Of a stretch of DNA of 64,000 nucleotides, positions 43,128 to 51,505 are shown piece after piece. Position 1 is the stretch's first letter; every line of letters starts with the position of its first letter. The notes beneath the pieces were generated by a model. It saw nothing but the letters and a program-made list of their open reading frames with translations. It was not told where the DNA came from and made no database searches. The stretch lies in assembly GCA_003248775.1 (NCBI GenBank), contig QFQX01000006.1:62001-126000 (forward strand), written 5' to 3'. The position numbers and the translations under genes were made by a program. The DNA comes from Shinella sp. (lineage in GTDB: Bacteria; Pseudomonadota; Alphaproteobacteria; Rhizobiales; Rhizobiaceae).

Positions 43128-44618
43128 ATGGCACGCATCGTAACCTCGGCAACCGGCGCGGAAGCGCTCACCTTCGACGACGTCCTCCTGCAGCCCGGGC
43201 ACTCCGAGATCATGCCGGGTCAGACCAACATCGCAACCCGGATCGCAAAGGACATCGACCTTTCGCTGCCGATCCTTTCCTCCGCCATGGACACGGTCAC
43301 GGAAAGCCGCCTCGCCATCGCCATGGCCCAGGCCGGCGGTCTTGGCGTCATTCACCGTAACCTGACCCCGATCGAGCAGGCCGAGGAAGTCCGTCAGGTC
43401 AAGAAGTTCGAAAGCGGCATGGTCGTCAATCCGGTGACGATCGGCCCCGACGCGACGCTTGCCGAAGCGCTGGCTCTGATGAAGGCGCATGGCATTTCCG
43501 GTATCCCGGTCGTTGAAAATGGCGGCCGTCCCGGCCGTCTCGTCGGCATCCTGACCAACCGCGACGTACGCTTTGCTTCGGACCATTCCCAGAAGATCCA
43601 CGAGCTGATGACGAAGGAAAACCTCGTCACCGTGCGCGACGGCGTCGAGCAGAGCGAAGCCAAGCGCCTGCTGCATTCCCACCGCATCGAAAAGCTGCTG
43701 GTGGTCGACAATGACGGTCGCTGCATCGGCCTCATCACGGTCAAGGACATCGAGAAGTCGCAGCTCAACCCGAACGCCGCCAAGGACCTTCATGGCCGCC
43801 TGCGTGTCGCGGCTGCCATCTCGACCGGTGACGATGGTCGCGAACGCGCCGAACGGCTGATCGATGCAGGCGTCGACGTCATCGTCGTCGATACCGCCCA
43901 TGGTCATTCCCAGAAGGTTCTGGATGCCGTTTCGATCGTCAAGAAGATGTCGAACTCGGTTCGCATCATCGCCGGCAACGTCGCGACCGGTTCCGGCACT
44001 CGCGCCCTCATCGACGCTGGTGCCGATGGCATCAAGGTCGGCATCGGCCCGGGCTCGATCTGCACCACGCGCGTCGTCGCCGGCGTCGGCGTGCCGCAGC
44101 TCGCGGCGGTGATGGCCTCGGTCGAGGAAGCAGAAAAGCACGGCATTCCGGTCATCGCCGACGGTGGTATCAAGTTCTCCGGTGACCTGGCCAAGGCGAT
44201 TGCTGCCGGTGCATCGGCCGTCATGGTGGGCTCGCTGCTTGCCGGCACGGATGAAAGCCCGGGCGAGGTCTATCTCTATCAGGGCCGCTCGTTCAAGGCG
44301 TATCGCGGCATGGGTTCCGTCGGCGCCATGGCGCGCGGTTCGGCTGACCGCTACTTCCAGGCGGAAGTGCGCGACACGCTGAAGCTCGTTCCGGAAGGCA
44401 TCGAGGGTCAGGTTCCCTACAAGGGACCGGTTTCGGCCGTGCTGCACCAGCTCGCAGGCGGCCTGAAGGCTGCCATGGGTTATGTCGGCGGTCACGACAT
44501 CAAGGACTTCCAGGAGAAGGCGACCTTCGTGCGCATCTCCGGCGCCGGTCTTCGCGAAAGCCATCCGCACGGGGTGACCATCACCCGCGAAAGCCCGAAC
44601 TATCCGGGCGCTGCCTGA
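43128..44618 (+). CDS. guaB: IMP dehydrogenase
   Basis: The 496-residue IMP dehydrogenase catalyses the NAD-dependent oxidation of IMP to XMP, the first committed step of GMP synthesis. The TIM barrel is split by two CBS domains (about residues 95-215: HGISGIPVVENGG and HRIEKLLVVDNDG). The catalytic loop is GIGPGSICTTRVVAGVGVPQ with the active Cys, followed by ADGGIKFSGDLAKA and the flap KAYRGMGSVGAM. The start at 43128 (MARIVTSATGAEALTFDDVLL) follows GAAGGA; the longer frame is not needed. guaA is not in the window. A hairpin follows the stop. Confidence 0.96.
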   Translation: MARIVTSATGAEALTFDDVLLQPGHSEIMPGQTNIATRIAKDIDLSLPILSSAMDTVTESRLAIAMAQAGGLGVIHRNLTPIEQAEEVRQVKKFESGMVVNPVTIGPDATLAEALALMKAHGISGIPVVENGGRPGRLVGILTNRDVRFASDHSQKIHELMTKENLVTVRDGVEQSEAKRLLHSHRIEKLLVVDNDGRCIGLITVKDIEKSQLNPNAAKDLHGRLRVAAAISTGDDGRERAERLIDAGVDVIVVDTAHGHSQKVLDAVSIVKKMSNSVRIIAGNVATGSGTRALIDAGADGIKVGIGPGSICTTRVVAGVGVPQLAAVMASVEEAEKHGIPVIADGGIKFSGDLAKAIAAGASAVMVGSLLAGTDESPGEVYLYQGRSFKAYRGMGSVGAMARGSADRYFQAEVRDTLKLVPEGIEGQVPYKGPVSAVLHQLAGGLKAAMGYVGGHDIKDFQEKATFVRISGAGLRESHPHGVTITRESPNYPGAA

Positions 44619-44634
44619 TCGCTTCCGTTTCATG

Positions 44635-44658
44635 GACGGCCGGATAATTCCGGCCGTC
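44635..44658 (+). terminator. Hairpin downstream of guaB
   Basis: GACGGCCGG (44635-44643) and CCGGCCGTC (44650-44658) form a perfect 9-bp stem with loop ATAATT, 16 bp after the guaB stop. The following bases are pyrimidine-rich (TCTCCCTATTC) rather than a T-run, so termination efficiency is uncertain. Confidence 0.6.
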
Positions 44659-44707
44659 TCTCCCTATTCATGTTTTATGCATTTTGCTGCGGACGGAGAT
44701 GTCTTCG

Positions 44708-45124
44708 ATGACAGGTTTCCAGATTTTCTGGCCAATTCTCGCCCAGGTCTTCCTTGTTTACGGTCTTTACGGATTGCTTCGTCTGCGCCGTCAGCGGTTG
44801 CGGCGGGAAGGTCGTCTCGACGAAGAGACGATGCGCTGGGGCCGTAACGATCCGCCGGAAACGCTGTCGGTCCGCAATTGCATCGCCAACCAGTTCGAAC
44901 TGCCGGTTCTCTTCTATATCTGCTGCATTCTTCTGTTCATCGCCGAGGCGGACAATCTGGTGTCGGTCGTCCTCGCCTGGATCTTCGTCGCCACACGCTA
45001 TGTCCATGCGGTCGTGCATGTGACCAGCAACCGCATGGCGCTGCGTTTCCCCGCATTCATGGCCGGCTTTCTTGCGCTTGGCGGAATGTGGGTCTGGCTC
45101 GCCGTCTGGATGGCGACCTCCTAG
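44708..45124 (+). CDS. MAPEG-family membrane protein
   Basis: The 138-residue protein has four hydrophobic segments and the MAPEG-type core NCIANQFELPVLFYICCILLFIAEADNLVSVVLAWIFVATRYVHAVVHVTSNRMALRF. The family includes microsomal glutathione transferases and many bacterial relatives of unknown activity. I place the start at 44708 (MTGFQIFW), which has GGACGGAG 9 bp upstream; ATG 44699 would put that site too close. A glutathione link is plausible given the gshA gene in the same window, but that is context only. Confidence 0.78.
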   Translation: MTGFQIFWPILAQVFLVYGLYGLLRLRRQRLRREGRLDEETMRWGRNDPPETLSVRNCIANQFELPVLFYICCILLFIAEADNLVSVVLAWIFVATRYVHAVVHVTSNRMALRFPAFMAGFLALGGMWVWLAVWMATS

Positions 45125-45147
45125 AGCATGATGCGACCCTAAAAGTG
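45121..45147. repeat. Degenerate rhizobial GAGCATGAT-type intergenic repeat
   Basis: CTAGAGCATGATGCGACCCT followed by AAAAGTG resembles one half of the dispersed rhizobial element that usually reads CTAGAGCATGATCC...AAAAGTG. The MAPEG stop codon TAG (45122-45124) lies inside it. The other half is not clearly present, so it is a partial or decayed copy. Confidence 0.45.
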
Positions 45148-45247
45148 ACGGCGCTCACGCGCATGTGTCTTGGCGCGTCGTACGGGGCTCCTATCATTCA
45201 TTGAGGCACGAGAATTCGTGCGTCGATATGATCAAGGAGGAGATCCC

Positions 45248-46123
45248 ATGAAGACGCCGAAGATCACGCAGGCGATGATAGACGCCTATGACGAATACAC
45301 ACACCTGACGCTCGACCGGCGCCGGTTCATGGAAAAGCTGACCTTGCTTGCCGGCTCCGGCGCTGCCGCGGTGGCGGTCGCCCCCATGCTCGCCGCCAGC
45401 AAGGCCAACGCGGCCATGGTTGCGGACGATGACGCGCGGCTGGTGACGGAGGATCTTACCTATCCCGGGGCCTCTGGCGAGATGAAGGGCTATCTGGCGA
45501 TCCCGAAGGATACCGCGGGCAAACTGCCTGCAGTCATCGTCATCCATGAAAACCGCGGTCTCAATCCGCATATTCGCGATATTGCCCGCCGAATGGCGCT
45601 CGAAGGCTTCGTGGCGCTGGCTCCCGATTTTCTCTCGCCGCAGGGCGGCACGCCGGAAAACGAGGATCAGGCGCGCGAGATGTTTTCCAAGCTGGACATG
45701 GCGGCAACCGTCGCCAATGCAGAGGCGACACGCGCATTTCTCGCAAGCCATGACAAGGTCAACGGCAAGGTCGGTGCCATCGGCTTCTGCTGGGGTGGGG
45801 GGCTGGTCAATCGGCTGGCCGTCGCCTCGCCGGAACTCGGGGCAGGGGTCTCCTATTATGGCATGCAACCGCCGGCGGAGGACATTGTGAAGATCAAGGC
45901 TCCTCTTCTGCTGCACTATGCGGGTCTTGATGAGAGGGTCAATGCAGGTATCGAGGCTTATAAGGCTGCGCTGGAAAAGGACGGCAAGACCTTCGAGATC
46001 CATGTCTATGACGGCGTGAATCATGCCTTCAACAATGATTCCTCGGCTGCCCGTTACAACAAGGCGGCGGCCGATCTCGCTTGGTCGCGCACTGTGTCGT
46101 TCCTGAAAAAATACCTCGCCTGA
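45248..46123 (+). CDS. Exported dienelactone-hydrolase-family protein
   Basis: The 291-residue alpha/beta hydrolase has a DLH nucleophile motif GFCWGGG (Cys), an Asp in YAGLDERVNAG and a His in DGVNHAF. This is the Cys-Asp-His triad of dienelactone hydrolases. The N-terminus, DRRRFMEKLTLLAGSGAAAVAV with a site near SKANAAM, is a Tat-type export signal preceded by about 25 residues. The start at 45248 follows AAGGAGG. The natural substrate of exported members is unknown. It stands between the MAPEG gene and the adh gene with its own leader. Confidence 0.82.
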   Translation: MKTPKITQAMIDAYDEYTHLTLDRRRFMEKLTLLAGSGAAAVAVAPMLAASKANAAMVADDDARLVTEDLTYPGASGEMKGYLAIPKDTAGKLPAVIVIHENRGLNPHIRDIARRMALEGFVALAPDFLSPQGGTPENEDQAREMFSKLDMAATVANAEATRAFLASHDKVNGKVGAIGFCWGGGLVNRLAVASPELGAGVSYYGMQPPAEDIVKIKAPLLLHYAGLDERVNAGIEAYKAALEKDGKTFEIHVYDGVNHAFNNDSSAARYNKAAADLAWSRTVSFLKKYLA

Positions 46124-46201
46124 GCGTTGCGGTGCAGCATGGTTTGCCGCTTCCGGCTGTCGCAGATGTGCGACGCCGGGGTTTTATTTTCGGCCTTTGG
46201 C

Positions 46202-46215
46202 TTGATGCGGATCAA
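46202..46215 (+). promoter_or_regulatory. FNR/FixK-type anaerobox upstream of the alcohol dehydrogenase
   Basis: TTGAT-GCGG-ATCAA matches the symmetrical FNR/FixK/FnrL consensus TTGAT-N4-ATCAA at every defined base. It ends 106 bp before the adh start codon, a suitable distance for an activator site if transcription starts near 46255. Oxygen-limited induction of the gene is inferred. Confidence 0.72.
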
Positions 46216-46321
46216 GAAATGGCCGGGTGCTTTGGGGTAGGTTGCATTCGAATTCGCGTTACCGTCACGATATGCGGATTAAGGTGAGTTTTATCCTAAG
46301 TCATTTACCAGGGAGATAGTT

Positions 46322-47347
46322 ATGGCATCTGTGATGAAGGCCGCCGTAGTGCGGGAGTTCGGCAAGCCGCTGGTGATCGAGGAGGTCGCCATTCCCGAAC
46401 CGGGTCCTGGACAGATCCTTGTAAAATACGAGGCGACCGGCGTTTGCCACACCGACTTGCATGCTGCCAATGGCGACTGGCCGGTCAAGCCCAATCCGCC
46501 CTTTATTCCGGGTCATGAAGGCGTCGGTTACGTCGCCAAGCTCGGTGCCGGCGTCACCCGTATCAAGGAAGGCGATCGCGTCGGCGTTCCGTGGCTCCAC
46601 ACGGCCTGCGGTTGCTGCACGCCTTGCCGCACCGGCTGGGAAACCCTTTGCGGCAGCCAGCAGAACACCGGCTATTCCGTCAACGGCACGTTTGCCCAGT
46701 ACGGCCTTGCCGATCCTGATTTCGTTGGTACGCTTCCGGCCAATCTGGAATTCGGCCCGGCTGCCCCGGTCCTTTGCGCCGGCGTTACCGTCTACAAGGG
46801 CCTCAAGGAAACCGAAGTTCGCCCCGGCGAATGGGTGGTCATCTCCGGCATCGGCGGTCTCGGTCATATGGCCGTTCAGTACGCCAAGGCCATGGGTATG
46901 CACGTCGTTGCCGCCGATATCTTCGATGAGAAGCTGAAGCTTGCCAAGGAACTCGGCGCCGATGTGACGGTCAACGGCCGCGATGCCGATGCCATCGAGC
47001 AGGTGCAGAAGGCAACCGGCGGCGTGCATGGCGCGCTCGTCACCGCCGTTTCTCCCAAGGCAATGGAACAGGCCTATGGCTTCCTGCGCTCCAAGGGCAC
47101 CATGGCGCTGGTCGGCCTGCCGCCGGGCTTCATCTCGCTGCCGGTCTTCGACACCGTTCTGAAGCGCATCACGGTGCGCGGTTCCATCGTCGGTACCCGT
47201 CAGGATCTAGAGGAATCCCTGGTCTTCGCCGGTGAAGGCAAGGTGAAGTCGCACTTCTCCTGGGACAAGATCGAAAACATCAACGACATCTTCCACCGCA
47301 TGGAAGAAGGCAAGATCGACGGCCGCATCGTTCTGGATCTCGCCTGA
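46322..47347 (+). CDS. adhP: Zinc-dependent alcohol dehydrogenase (AdhP type)
   Basis: The 341-residue medium-chain dehydrogenase oxidises primary alcohols or reduces aldehydes with NAD(H). Catalytic zinc ligands are Cys in TGVCHTDLH and His in PGHEGVGYV. The structural zinc cysteines are in TACGCCTPCRTGWETLC. The coenzyme motif is GIGGLGHMAVQYAKAMG. Length and pattern match E. coli AdhP. The start follows GGGAGA. An FNR/FixK box about 110 bp upstream suggests fermentative or microaerobic expression. A strong terminator follows, shared with the 3' end of oxyR. Confidence 0.9.
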   Translation: MASVMKAAVVREFGKPLVIEEVAIPEPGPGQILVKYEATGVCHTDLHAANGDWPVKPNPPFIPGHEGVGYVAKLGAGVTRIKEGDRVGVPWLHTACGCCTPCRTGWETLCGSQQNTGYSVNGTFAQYGLADPDFVGTLPANLEFGPAAPVLCAGVTVYKGLKETEVRPGEWVVISGIGGLGHMAVQYAKAMGMHVVAADIFDEKLKLAKELGADVTVNGRDADAIEQVQKATGGVHGALVTAVSPKAMEQAYGFLRSKGTMALVGLPPGFISLPVFDTVLKRITVRGSIVGTRQDLEESLVFAGEGKVKSHFSWDKIENINDIFHRMEEGKIDGRIVLDLA

Positions 47348-47368
47348 TCGCTCCTCGATCGAGGGAAG

Positions 47369-47400
47369 GGGCCGCGTGTTATGCGCGGCCCTTTTCGTTT
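47369..47400 (+). terminator. Terminator of adhP, overlapping the 3' end of oxyR
   Basis: GGGCCGCG (47369-47376) and CGCGGCCC (47384-47391) form a perfect 8-bp stem with loop TGTTATG, followed by TTTTCGTTTT on the plus strand. The minus strand also reads AAAACGAAAA before the stem, inside the final oxyR codons (stop at 47379-47381). Confidence 0.85.
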
Positions 47401-48284
47401 TCGCGGCTCGCAATGATTGCTTCCGCCAGAGCCTCCATGTCCGCCCGCCGCGGGCTGGAGCGGCGCCAGATCAGGCCGATCTCACGGGATGGCTGTGGAT
47501 CGGCGAAGGGCACGATGCGGATGGCATTGCGGGCGGTCTCCGTTTCGATTGCCATTTCCGGGATCAGGGTCAGGCCCATGTCGTGCGACACCATCTGCAG
47601 AAGCGTCGTCATCGACGTCGCGCCGAAATTGACGAGGCTGCGCTTGTTGGCCGCCTTGCAGACGGAAAGCGCCTGATCGCGCAGGCAGTGGCCTTCTTCC
47701 AGCAGCAGAAGCCGTTCCGGATCGACTTCCGTTTCGGTCATCGGAGACAGGAGCACGTCGCTCTCGTTGTCGGCCATGGCCATGTAGAAGCGGTCGGTGA
47801 AGAGCGATTTGCTGACGACGTTATCGGCCTCGATCGGCAGCGCCGCGATGATGGCGTCGAGCTTGCCTTCCGAGAGGTCGTTCACCAGTCTGCCGGTCAC
47901 CGCTTCCTTCAGTTCCAGTTCGATCAGCGGATGCGCCCGCCTCAGGAACGGCACGAGTTTCGGCACCAGATAGGGCGCGACTGTCGGAATGATACCGAGC
48001 CTGAACAGCCCGTCGAGGGTTCCTGAGCCATATCGCGCCGCTTCTTCCAGCCGGTCGACGCCTGCCAGTATCGAGCGGATATGGCCGAGAACCTCCAGCC
48101 CCTTCCGGGTCAGCAGCGTGCCGGACCGGGTGCGCTCGATCAGTGTTACGCCCAGATGCTTTTCCATTTCCATGATTTGTGCCGACAGCGCCGGCTGGCT
48201 GACATGCACCATTTCGGCCGCCCGGCCGAAGTGCAGAGTGGTGGCGAGAGCTTCGAAATAGCGCATTTGTCGGATAGTCAGCAT
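47379..48284 (-). CDS. oxyR: Hydrogen-peroxide-sensing LysR regulator OxyR
   Basis: The 301-residue LysR regulator has an N-terminal helix-turn-helix (LATTLHFGRAAEMVHVSQPALSAQIMEMEKHLG). Its effector domain contains EGHCLRDQALSVC, whose two cysteines nine positions apart correspond to the redox pair of OxyR. It is divergent from katG with 104 bp between starts, the classic oxyR-katG pairing, so it should activate katG on peroxide stress. An ATA-N9-TAT palindrome directly precedes its start and may mediate autoregulation. The last codons form part of the adhP terminator. Confidence 0.92.
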   Translation of the reverse strand: MLTIRQMRYFEALATTLHFGRAAEMVHVSQPALSAQIMEMEKHLGVTLIERTRSGTLLTRKGLEVLGHIRSILAGVDRLEEAARYGSGTLDGLFRLGIIPTVAPYLVPKLVPFLRRAHPLIELELKEAVTGRLVNDLSEGKLDAIIAALPIEADNVVSKSLFTDRFYMAMADNESDVLLSPMTETEVDPERLLLLEEGHCLRDQALSVCKAANKRSLVNFGATSMTTLLQMVSHDMGLTLIPEMAIETETARNAIRIVPFADPQPSREIGLIWRRSSPRRADMEALAEAIIASRENEKGRA

Positions 48285-48336
48285 GATAAGATTTTCTTAT
48301 CGAAAATTCCAAAAAAGACAATTGGAGATTATCGAA
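48285..48336. promoter_or_regulatory. Candidate OxyR-binding region in the oxyR-katG intergenic
   Basis: GATAAG-ATTTT-CTTATC (48285-48301) is a palindrome containing the LysR-type T-N11-A core (ATA-N9-TAT). TTATCGAA occurs at 48297-48304 and again at 48329-48336, a 32-bp spacing of about three helical turns. This fits a tetrameric OxyR on one DNA face between the two divergent starts. Binding is inferred. Confidence 0.6.
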
Positions 48337-48388
48337 GTTTTCGCCGAATGTGGCCCCACAAGACGTTCACGCAAAACAGGAGGTCGAA

Positions 48389-50560
48389 ATGAACGAGCAT
48401 GTGAAATCCGCTGGCAAGTGTCCGGTGATGCATGGTGGCAATACCGCCATGGGCAAGTCCGTGATGGACTGGTGGCCGAATGCGCTGAACCTCGATATCC
48501 TGCACCAGCACGACACCAAGACCAATCCGCTCGGCAAGGACTTCAACTATCGTGAAGAGCTGAAGAAGCTCGATGTCGAGGCGCTCAAGGCCGACCTGCG
48601 TGCGCTGATGCTGGACAGCCAGGAATGGTGGCCGGCCGACTGGGGCAGCTATGTCGGCATGATGGCGCGTGTTACGTGGCATGCCGCCGGCTCATATCGT
48701 GTCACCGATGGCCGCGGTGGTGCCAACACCGGCAACCAGCGCTTCGCTCCGCTCAACTCCTGGCCGGACAACGTCAACACCGACAAGGGCCGCCGCCTGT
48801 TGTGGCCGATCAAGAAGAAGTACGGCAACAAGATCTCCTGGGCCGACCTCATTGCGCTTGCCGGTACCATCGCTTACGAGGTCGCCGGACTGAAGACCTT
48901 CGGCTTCGCCTTTGGCCGCGAGGATATCTGGGCTCCGGAAAAGGACACCTATTGGGGTGACGAGAAGGAATGGCTGGCGCCGAGCGACGGCCGTTACGGC
49001 GACGTGACCAAGCCGGACACCCTTGCCAACCCGCTCGCCGCTGTGCAGATGGGTCTCATCTACGTCAATCCCGAAGGCGTGAACGGCAAGTCCGATCCGC
49101 TGGCGACTGCCGCGCAGATGCGCGAGACCTTCGCCCGTATGGGCATGAACGATGAGGAAACCGTAGCGCTGACTGCCGGCGGCCATACCATTGGCAAGTG
49201 TCATGGCAATGGCAGTGCTGCTAACCTCAGCCCCGATCCGGAAGCCGCCGGCCCGGAATTCCAGGGCCTCGGCTGGTTGAACACCCATGGCCGCGGTATC
49301 GGCCGCGACACCGTTGTCTCCGGCCTCGAAGGCGCATGGACCACCGAGCCGACCAAGTGGGACAACGGCTTCTTCAAGATGCTGTTCGGCCATGAATGGC
49401 ATCTGGCGACGACGCCTGCCGGCGCACACCAGTGGGAACCGGTTTCCATCGCAGAAGAGGATCGTCCGGTTGATGTCGAGGACCCCGCGATCCGTCGCAA
49501 TCCGATGATGACCGATGCCGACATGGCGCTCCGCGTCGATCCGATTTATCGGGAGATCGCCCTGAAGTTCAAGGACGATCAGGATCACTTCTCCGAGGTC
49601 TTCGCCCGTGCATGGTTCAAGCTGACCCATCGCGATGTCGGTCCTAAGTCCCGCTATTTCGGCCCGGATGCCCCAACCGAAGACCTGATCTGGCAGGACC
49701 CCATTCCGGCTGGCAACACGGATTATGACATCGTCGCGGTCAAGGCGAAGATCATCAATAGCGGCCTGACCACCGGCGAACTGGTGGCCACGGCCTGGGA
49801 TAGTGCCCGAACCTTCCGCGGTTCCGACAAGCGCGGGGGTGCAAACGGCGCCCGTATTCGGCTCGCTCCGCAGAAGGACTGGGAAGGCAACGAACCCGCG
49901 CGTCTGGCAAAGGTATTGGCGATTCTCGAAGGCATTGCTGCCGAGACCGGAGCCAGTGTTGCCGATGTCATCGTGCTTGCCGGCAACGTCGGCGTGGAAC
50001 TGGCTGCCAAGGCCGCCGGATTTGACATCGACGTGCCCTTTGCGCCGGGTCGTGGCGATGCCTCCGCCGAGCAGACCGACGTGGAAAGCTTCGCAGTGCT
50101 GGAACCGCTCGCTGACGGCTTCCGCAACTGGCAGAAGTCGGATTATGTCGTCAGTCCCGAGGAACTGCTGCTCGATCGCGCCCAGTTGATGGGGCTCACC
50201 GCACCTGAACTGGTTGTTCTCATCGGTGGCTTGCGCGTGATCGGTACCAATTACGGTGATGCGAAGCACGGCATCTTCACCGATCGGGTCGGCGCCCTAA
50301 CCACCGATTTCTTCACGGCGCTGACGGACATGGCCTATTCCTGGGTCCCGACCGGCAGCAACTCCTATGACATCCGCGACCGCAAGACCGGTGTGATCAA
50401 GTACACGGCCTCCCGCGTGGACCTTGTGCTCGGCTCAAACTCGATCCTGCGTGCCTATTCGGAAGTCTATGCCCAGGACGACAATAAGGAGAAGTTCGTT
50501 CGTGACTTTGTTGCTGCCTGGACCAAGGTCATGAACGCAGATCGTTTCGACCTCCTCTGA
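48389..50560 (+). CDS. katG: Catalase-peroxidase KatG
   Basis: The 723-residue bifunctional haem enzyme decomposes H2O2 and oxidises donors. Distal residues R94, W97 and H98 are visible in ARVTWHAAGSYR. The Tyr of the Met-Tyr-Trp adduct is in GLIYVNPEG and the Met in RETFARMGMND. The proximal His is in LTAGGHTIGKCHG. The C-terminal half is the usual degenerate peroxidase repeat. I chose ATG 48389, with AGGAGG 5 bp upstream, over 48350. It is divergent from oxyR and followed by a strong terminator, so expression should be peroxide-inducible. Confidence 0.96.
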   Translation: MNEHVKSAGKCPVMHGGNTAMGKSVMDWWPNALNLDILHQHDTKTNPLGKDFNYREELKKLDVEALKADLRALMLDSQEWWPADWGSYVGMMARVTWHAAGSYRVTDGRGGANTGNQRFAPLNSWPDNVNTDKGRRLLWPIKKKYGNKISWADLIALAGTIAYEVAGLKTFGFAFGREDIWAPEKDTYWGDEKEWLAPSDGRYGDVTKPDTLANPLAAVQMGLIYVNPEGVNGKSDPLATAAQMRETFARMGMNDEETVALTAGGHTIGKCHGNGSAANLSPDPEAAGPEFQGLGWLNTHGRGIGRDTVVSGLEGAWTTEPTKWDNGFFKMLFGHEWHLATTPAGAHQWEPVSIAEEDRPVDVEDPAIRRNPMMTDADMALRVDPIYREIALKFKDDQDHFSEVFARAWFKLTHRDVGPKSRYFGPDAPTEDLIWQDPIPAGNTDYDIVAVKAKIINSGLTTGELVATAWDSARTFRGSDKRGGANGARIRLAPQKDWEGNEPARLAKVLAILEGIAAETGASVADVIVLAGNVGVELAAKAAGFDIDVPFAPGRGDASAEQTDVESFAVLEPLADGFRNWQKSDYVVSPEELLLDRAQLMGLTAPELVVLIGGLRVIGTNYGDAKHGIFTDRVGALTTDFFTALTDMAYSWVPTGSNSYDIRDRKTGVIKYTASRVDLVLGSNSILRAYSEVYAQDDNKEKFVRDFVAAWTKVMNADRFDLL

Positions 50561-50674
50561 TGCCGGTCGGTTGACTGTGTCGCAAGGATACGGGGTTCGA
50601 GGGCAGCGTCGGTTCACGGCCACTTAGCCGACACTGCTCGCCAGACCGCCAAGCTGGCCTCGTATTTGTGACAT

Positions 50675-50719
50675 CCGGAGCCGCAGCGACACAGTTGCTG
50701 CGGCTCCGGTTTGTTTTTT
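50675..50719 (+). terminator. Strong rho-independent terminator after katG
   Basis: CCGGAGCCGCAGC (50675-50687) and GCTGCGGCTCCGG (50697-50709) form a perfect 13-bp stem followed by TTTGTTTTTT. It lies 115 bp after the katG stop. A second hairpin (50603-50612 with 50628-50637, 9 of 10 pairs) lies between and may protect the 3' end. Confidence 0.88.
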
Positions 50720-50826
50720 CGGCTATGGTTAAATTGCGTTGTTTTCTTTTAGGGAAAAGCGGATAAAACCTCGTCTAGGTGATCTGATGCCGGCTCATTG
50801 GCCGGAAGCGGGTCTGGGACGGAAAG

Positions 50827-51459
50827 ATGACTTCGAAGAAAATCAGCAGTCGGCTTCAGTTGCGCAAGAAGCCGCAGCAGGAGCGTAGTATCCAGCGTCT
50901 GGATGCGATCATGGAAGCTGCTGTCGATCTCATTGCCGTGCATGGGGTCGCCGACCTCAGGATGACCGACATCGCCGCCCGCGCGGGGGTGCCTATAGGC
51001 TCCCTATACCAGTTTTTTCCGGAGAAAGCCGCAATTATCAGGGCCTTTCATGATCGTCACACCGCGATCGTGCAGGAGCGGGCCGAAGCAGCATTTCCCG
51101 ATGTGAAGTCGACCGGGCAGGCTATCGAAATGCTCTCGCGGCTCTTCGATGAGTTCTATCAGCTCTATCGCGCCGACCGCACCTATCTACCCGTCTGGAT
51201 GGCGGGCATGACCGACCGGGACTTCAAGGATCTCAACCTCGCCCATCTCGAGCGCCTGACCGATATCGTTTACGGCGCCCTCAAGCATCTTGTGGCCGAC
51301 AATCATCAGTCAGCCTTCCGCCTGCGCGTTCACATGGTACTCTACCTCAGCGGCGCACTCGCCCGCTTCGCCATGGTGCGCGACGAGGCTAGCGCACAGG
51401 AATACCTCACCGAATGGAAATCCATGGGCGCCCGCACGCTTTTCGAGTTCAACGAATAG
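50827..51459 (+). CDS. TetR-family transcriptional regulator
   Basis: The 210-residue regulator has a basic leader (LRKKPQQERSIQRLDAIMEAAVDLIAVHG) and a TetR helix-turn-helix, LRMTDIAARAGVPIGSLYQFFPEKAAIIRAFHDRH. A ligand-binding helical domain follows, resembling the TetR_C_17-like group (FYQLYRADRTYLPVWMAGM). The effector and targets are unknown. It has its own upstream region and is convergent with the LysR gene, so no target operon is adjacent downstream. The start at 50827 follows GGACGGAAAG. Confidence 0.85.
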   Translation: MTSKKISSRLQLRKKPQQERSIQRLDAIMEAAVDLIAVHGVADLRMTDIAARAGVPIGSLYQFFPEKAAIIRAFHDRHTAIVQERAEAAFPDVKSTGQAIEMLSRLFDEFYQLYRADRTYLPVWMAGMTDRDFKDLNLAHLERLTDIVYGALKHLVADNHQSAFRLRVHMVLYLSGALARFAMVRDEASAQEYLTEWKSMGARTLFEFNE

Positions 51460-51505
51460 TCATCGGTCCCGACGTCTGATTGTCAGAAGCCCGCGGTCCC
51501 CAAAT

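Noticed and set aside
43017..44633. 538-codon minus-strand frame opposite guaB
   Set aside because: Antisense shadow of an unmistakable IMP dehydrogenase; composition is Arg/Asp/His-rich as expected of such shadows.
48692..50269. 525-codon minus-strand frame opposite katG
   Set aside because: The plus strand encodes a complete catalase-peroxidase; the opposite frame has no family features.
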